Source: Croceibacterium atlanticum
GTDB lineage: Bacteria > Pseudomonadota > Alphaproteobacteria > Sphingomonadales > Sphingomonadaceae
Direction of reading: 5' to 3'
Length of the DNA stretch: 64,000 nucleotides
Assembly (NCBI RefSeq): GCF_001008165.2
Contig: NZ_CP011452.2
Location: 310,001 to 374,000, forward strand
The position numbers and the translations under genes were made by a program. Numbering within the stretch: the stretch's first letter is position 1; each line of letters opens with the position of its first letter. A model generated the notes under the pieces. The model was not told the DNA's origin. It saw only the letters and a program-made list of their open reading frames with translations, and made no database searches. Below are positions 60,216 through 64,000 of this stretch, in pieces.

Positions 60216-61588
60216 TGCCTGACAGCAAAACGAAGGTGCTGCCCAAACTGCTGATTATCGAGGATGATCAGGGCCTGCAGGCGCAGCTGAAATGGGCTTA
60301 CGACGATTTTGAGGTCGTGCTGGCCGGCGACCGGGCGAGCGCCCTTGCTGCGCTGCGTGCTGAAGAACCGGCTGTCGTCACGCTTGATCTCGGCCTTCCG
60401 CCTGATCCCGATGGCACAAGCGAAGGTTTCGCCGTGCTGGACGAGATCATGGCGATCAAACCCGACACCAAGGTGATCGTGGCATCCGGCCATGGCGCGC
60501 GGGAAAGCGCGTTGCAGGCAATCGAACGCGGTGCCTATGATTTCTACCAGAAGCCGGTCGATATCGAACAGCTCGGCCTGATCGTTCGGCGCGCCTATAA
60601 ACTCCATCAGATCGAAGCGGAAAATCGCGCCCTTGCGGCCAAGGCGGGGGAGGGCAATCGCGTCCTGGGAGGAATGATCACTGCGGCACCGGAAATGGTA
60701 CGGGTGGCGCGAACGATTGAACGCGTTGCCAATACCAATGTGTCGGTCATGCTGCTGGGTGCCAGCGGCACAGGCAAGGAATTGCTGGCCCGCGGGCTGC
60801 ATGATGCCTCCACCCGGCGCGACGGCGCCTTCATTGCCATCAATTGCGCAGCGATCCCCGAAAACCTGCTGGAAAGCGAGCTGTTCGGGCACGAAAAAGG
60901 CGCCTTTACCGGCGCGGTGAAAACCACCGAAGGCAAGATCGAACAGGCCGATGGCGGGACGCTTTTCCTCGACGAGGTGGGCGACATTCCACTGCCCTTG
61001 CAGGTGAAGCTGCTGCGTTTCCTGCAGGAACGCACGATCGAACGTATTGGCGGGCGCAAATCCATTGCTGTCGACACGCGGATCGTCTGCGCGACCCATC
61101 AGGATCTGGAGACGATGATCGCGGAGCAGCGTTTCCGCGAAGATCTTTATTACCGGCTCGCCGAAGTGGTCGTGAAGATTCCGGCCCTTGCCGAACGGCC
61201 CGGCGATGCAGTGCTGCTGGCCAAGGCTTTCCTCAAGCGTTTCGCGAAGGAAATGAACCCGCAGGTCACCGGCTTTGCACCCGATGCGCTGGCGGCGATC
61301 GATGGCTGGGCGTGGCCCGGCAATGTCCGCGAACTGGAGAACCGCGTTAAGCGCGCCGTGATCATGGCGGATGGCAAGCTGGTCGGCGCAGAAGATCTGG
61401 ATCTGGGCGAGGGCGAGGAAGAGGATGACGTCCTCAACCTGAAGAGCGCGCGCGAACAGACGGACCGCCGGATCATTCGCCATGCGCTGGCGCGCAGCGA
61501 GGGCAATATCTCGGGCACGGCCCGATTGCTGGGGATCAGCCGCCCCACGCTTTACGACCTGCTGAAGCAATATGATCTGCAGGGCTGA
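60215..61588 (+). CDS. prsR: PEP-CTERM response regulator PrsR (NtrC type)
   Basis: A 457-residue sigma-54-dependent activator. The receiver domain (1-130) has IIEDDQG and the phospho-acceptor Asp in VVTLDLGLPPD. The AAA+ domain has Walker A GASGTGKE near 182, the sigma-54-contact loop GAFTGA near 230 and Walker B GGTLFLDEVGDIP. A Fis-type helix-turn-helix ends the protein (NISGTARLLGISRPTLYDLL). It pairs with PrsK. Target promoters should be sigma-54 type and are probably exopolysaccharide and PEP-CTERM protein genes elsewhere. Confidence 0.95.
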   Translation: MPDSKTKVLPKLLIIEDDQGLQAQLKWAYDDFEVVLAGDRASALAALRAEEPAVVTLDLGLPPDPDGTSEGFAVLDEIMAIKPDTKVIVASGHGARESALQAIERGAYDFYQKPVDIEQLGLIVRRAYKLHQIEAENRALAAKAGEGNRVLGGMITAAPEMVRVARTIERVANTNVSVMLLGASGTGKELLARGLHDASTRRDGAFIAINCAAIPENLLESELFGHEKGAFTGAVKTTEGKIEQADGGTLFLDEVGDIPLPLQVKLLRFLQERTIERIGGRKSIAVDTRIVCATHQDLETMIAEQRFREDLYYRLAEVVVKIPALAERPGDAVLLAKAFLKRFAKEMNPQVTGFAPDALAAIDGWAWPGNVRELENRVKRAVIMADGKLVGAEDLDLGEGEEEDDVLNLKSAREQTDRRIIRHALARSEGNISGTARLLGISRPTLYDLLKQYDLQG

Positions 61589-63374
61589 CAGACGCATCCT
61601 GCTTTCGGCGCTGGCTTTGCTGGCGCTTGCCCCGGCTTCGGCCGCGGGACCGGGCGTTGCCGCGCTGGAAAAAGCGCGGGCCGCGATCGAACGGCGTGAT
61701 GGCATTGCCGCCGAAGTTGCCGCGAAGCAGGCGCTCGATGCGGGCATACCGCGTGCCAGCGTTGCCGCTTTTATGGGCGAGGCTGAACTGATTGCCGGGG
61801 ATCTGGACCAGGCCCGGGAATGGCTCGGCCCCGGCGAGTTCGACGATGCGACCTGGCAACAGGGCTTCCATGCGCTGGCCCGGCTGGAAATGGCGGAAGG
61901 CGATATTGATGCGGCAAGCGCCGCCTTCGATCGCGCGCTGGAAAAGGGGAAGGGCAGTGCCACGCTCTGGGTCGATATCGGCCGTTTGCGTTATCGCGCG
62001 GGGCAGCATCACAAGGCGCTGAACGCCGCCGTAAAGGCGCTCGAAGCAGATCCGAAGGATCCCCGCGCGCTGGAATTCCGCGCGCAATTGGAACGGGATT
62101 CGGCTGGGCTGATCGCGGCTTTGCCTTGGTATGAAAGGGCGCTTGAAATCGCGCCGGACGATCTTGGCCTGCTGGGCGGATATGCCGCGACCTTGGGGGA
62201 AGCGGGGCGAGCGCGAGACATGCTCGGCACCGTGCGCCGGATGATCGAACTCGATGGCGGAAATCCGCGCGCTTATTATCTTCAGGCGGTATTGGCGGCC
62301 CGGGCTGGCAAGACAGACCTTGCGCGCAAACTGATGTGGCGCACGGACGGCGCATTCGACCAATTGCCGGCGGGGATGCTGCTCAACGGCGTGCTCGAAA
62401 TGCAGATGGGTAATGCGCGCCTCGCCATGGAACAGTTCGACCGGCTGATCCGGATGCAGCCCGATAATGTCGCGGCAAAGGAACTTCTTGGCCGCGCCCT
62501 GCTGGCCAATGGTGAAGCGAATGTGGTCATCGCCCGGCTCGCCCCGCTGGCAGACCGGGATGATGCCTCCCCCTATCTCCTGACGCTGGTCGGACGCGCC
62601 CATGAACAGATGGGCCAGCGGGCGGAAGCGGCGCCCTATCTCGACAGGGCCGCGGCGGGCCGACCGACCGGGATACATGTGATGCCCAACGGGCCGGCTG
62701 CGGAACTGACGATATGGCGCTGGCGCGATGATCCCGACAGGGCCGAGGTGGCCGTGCCTCTGCTGCGCAAATTGCTGGCCGAAGGGCGCGCGGAAGAGGC
62801 GCGCCGCCACGCCGCAAAGCTGATCGAACGCTATCCCGATTCCGCCGATATCGAGGTGCTGGCCGGAGATGTCGCCTTGCTGGCCGGCGCCCCCGGCGAT
62901 GCCCTGCCGCTCTATGCAGAAGCGGCAAGAATCCGTTTCGACCGGCCTTTGGTGCAGCGCATGGTGGCCGCCTCGCTTGCGGCGGGCCAACGTCACCGGG
63001 CGCGCGAATTGCTCGAAACCTATCTTGCCGGTAATCCGCGCGATGCCATCATGGCTTCATGGCTCGGCCAGTTCCTGGCGGATGACGGCTATTGGGGCCG
63101 GGCGCAGGACTTGCTGTTTCATGCCAGCCGCATCGGCGGGGGCAGAGATCCCTATCTGCTGGCTGACCTCGCCGCTGCGGAGCTTCGCACGGGGGGCAAT
63201 TCTGCGGCGCGCAGCAATGCCGCCCACGCCTATGGTCTGCAGCGCGCCAATGGCGCGGTGGCGGCGGTTCTTGCCCGCACGATCGACCGCGTGGGCGGAG
63301 ATAACGAATCCGCCCGCACATTGTTCGCCAAAGCGGAGGCGCTTTCACGCCCCACCACGCTTGCCGGGCGTTAA
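61572..63374 (+). CDS. prsT: TPR-repeat protein of the PEP-CTERM system (PrsT-like)
   Basis: A 600-residue exported protein: a signal peptide ending near APASAAG, then a continuous array of tetratricopeptide-like helix pairs, for example ALARLEMAEGDIDAASAAFD, ALNAAVKALEADPKDPRAL and ALPWYERALEIAPDDLGLL. It probably acts as a periplasmic scaffold in exopolysaccharide or protein export. It starts 17 bases inside prsR, showing coupling, and has the order kinase-regulator-TPR of PEP-CTERM loci. Exosortase and PEP-CTERM proteins are not in the window. It overlaps the convergent DUF475 gene by 4 bases. Confidence 0.88.
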   Translation: MICRADRRILLSALALLALAPASAAGPGVAALEKARAAIERRDGIAAEVAAKQALDAGIPRASVAAFMGEAELIAGDLDQAREWLGPGEFDDATWQQGFHALARLEMAEGDIDAASAAFDRALEKGKGSATLWVDIGRLRYRAGQHHKALNAAVKALEADPKDPRALEFRAQLERDSAGLIAALPWYERALEIAPDDLGLLGGYAATLGEAGRARDMLGTVRRMIELDGGNPRAYYLQAVLAARAGKTDLARKLMWRTDGAFDQLPAGMLLNGVLEMQMGNARLAMEQFDRLIRMQPDNVAAKELLGRALLANGEANVVIARLAPLADRDDASPYLLTLVGRAHEQMGQRAEAAPYLDRAAAGRPTGIHVMPNGPAAELTIWRWRDDPDRAEVAVPLLRKLLAEGRAEEARRHAAKLIERYPDSADIEVLAGDVALLAGAPGDALPLYAEAARIRFDRPLVQRMVAASLAAGQRHRARELLETYLAGNPRDAIMASWLGQFLADDGYWGRAQDLLFHASRIGGGRDPYLLADLAAAELRTGGNSAARSNAAHAYGLQRANGAVAAVLARTIDRVGGDNESARTLFAKAEALSRPTTLAGR

Positions 63375-64000
63375 CCCATGGGCGGCGCCGCGCCTTCCGG
63401 GTGGCGGCGATTATGGCGGACGGACCACCACAGCGAAACGCCGATCAGGACCGCGCCGATCAGCCCGGTAATCGCTTCTGGAATGTGGAAGCGGGAAGAC
63501 AGCAGCATGATCGCGCCCAGCGCCAGAATCGCCCAGAATGCGCCATGTTCGAGGAAGCGATATTCAGCCAGCGTGCCTTTCTTCACCAGCATGATCGTCA
63601 TCGAACGGACGAACATCGCGCCTATGGACAGGCCCAGCGCGATCACGATCATGTTGTTGGACAGCGCGAAGGCGCCAATCACGCCGTCAAAGCTGAAACT
63701 GGCATCCAGCACGTTGAGATAGAGGAAGCCGCCCAGGCCCGATGCCACGATCGCGCCGCGTGCCCGCGCCGCTTCCTCGCGCATTTCGAGGATGGTGCTG
63801 ATCGCTTCCACCGCCACGAAGGTGACGATGCCCAGCATGCCGGCGACGAGGAAAGTCAGCGCTTCGCCATTTTCCAGCATCAGCGAAATTCCGAACATGG
63901 TCAGCAGCAGCAGGGCGATCTCCACAGCCGGAACGCGGGAGAATTTTGACAGCTTCCGCTCGATCACGGCGATCCAGTGCACGTCCTTGTCCGCATCGAA
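63371..64000 (-). CDS. DUF475 (TerC/YkoY-like) membrane protein, C-terminal part
   Basis: The C-terminal 209 residues of an integral membrane protein cut by the window edge. The frame continues to base 64000 with no start. The visible segment FDADKDVHWIAVIERKLSKF and the membrane run GFLYLNVLDASFSFDGVIGAFALSNN are typical of DUF475 proteins, relatives of TerC-type metal transporters with acidic residues in membrane helices. At least six membrane segments are seen. The ATG- or GTG-like codon at 63982 is internal. Confidence 0.88.
   Translation of the reverse strand, partial: FDADKDVHWIAVIERKLSKFSRVPAVEIALLLLTMFGISLMLENGEALTFLVAGMLGIVTFVAVEAISTILEMREEAARARGAIVASGLGGFLYLNVLDASFSFDGVIGAFALSNNMIVIALGLSIGAMFVRSMTIMLVKKGTLAEYRFLEHGAFWAILALGAIMLLSSRFHIPEAITGLIGAVLIGVSLWWSVRHNRRHPEGAAPPMG

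Noticed and set aside
59801-61963. A 720-codon minus-strand open frame
   Set aside because: It lies antisense to prsK, prsR and prsT, whose domains are unmistakable. Long antisense frames are common in GC-rich codon usage.

Overview
The window looks like chromosome of a GC-rich sphingomonad (Alphaproteobacteria, Sphingomonadales; Novosphingobium or Erythrobacteraceae type). This rests on gene content read by eye, not on a database search. The pointers are four TonB-dependent receptors with VTAQ-type TonB boxes, the zapA / 6S RNA / 5-formyl-THF cyclo-ligase / DUF2842 block, an EF-P with the sphingomonad-type start, and a PEP-CTERM-associated prsK-prsR-prsT set. No insertion sequence, integrase, CRISPR array or rRNA was seen.

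Region 1 (1-18.1 kb, accessory) is a catabolic cluster for an unknown organic substrate. It holds two TonB-dependent receptors, a NodD/NahR-like LysR regulator, a TauD/TfdA dioxygenase, a tandem SnoaL-like lipoprotein, two spinster-type MFS transporters, an alpha/beta hydrolase, a CmcJ/NvfI-type oxygenase, a YciI-like protein, a luciferase-like monooxygenase, a flavin reductase, a DUF3237 protein and two unusual duplicated GntR regulators. Five promoter regions carry one directional 17-bp element (AWTGWNNSCACTATTTT), suggesting a common but unidentified regulator.

Region 2 (18.2-38.1 kb, accessory) is a second, separately controlled locus. A LacI-family regulator sits amid six copies of a CG-centred palindrome (core CAAWCGATTG) that together cover the promoter regions of every transcription unit: TonB receptor plus two tannase/feruloyl-esterase proteins; SGNH hydrolase plus alpha/beta hydrolase; a second SGNH hydrolase; a second TonB receptor; a ceramidase-like hydrolase, an HSL-type esterase and an MFS permease; and an HSL-type esterase divergent from a GH68 fructosidase and ROK fructokinase. 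Eight esterase-like enzymes combined with GH68 and fructokinase suggest uptake, deacylation and cleavage of an acylated sucrose or fructoside, such as plant sugar esters. The substrate is an inference; the shared operator is directly visible.

Region 3 (38.2-64 kb) is mostly housekeeping: branched-chain 2-oxoacid dehydrogenase (E1a, E1b, E2), tRNA-Asp, the zapA/6S RNA/5-FCL block, a tkt-gap-MOSC-pgk-fba central carbon run, thiE, efp, suhB, tRNA-Leu, a DASS transporter with RCK_C domains, an exported M20 peptidase, an exopolysaccharide glycosyl-1-phosphate transferase followed by prsK-prsR-prsT, and a DUF475 membrane protein cut by the window end.
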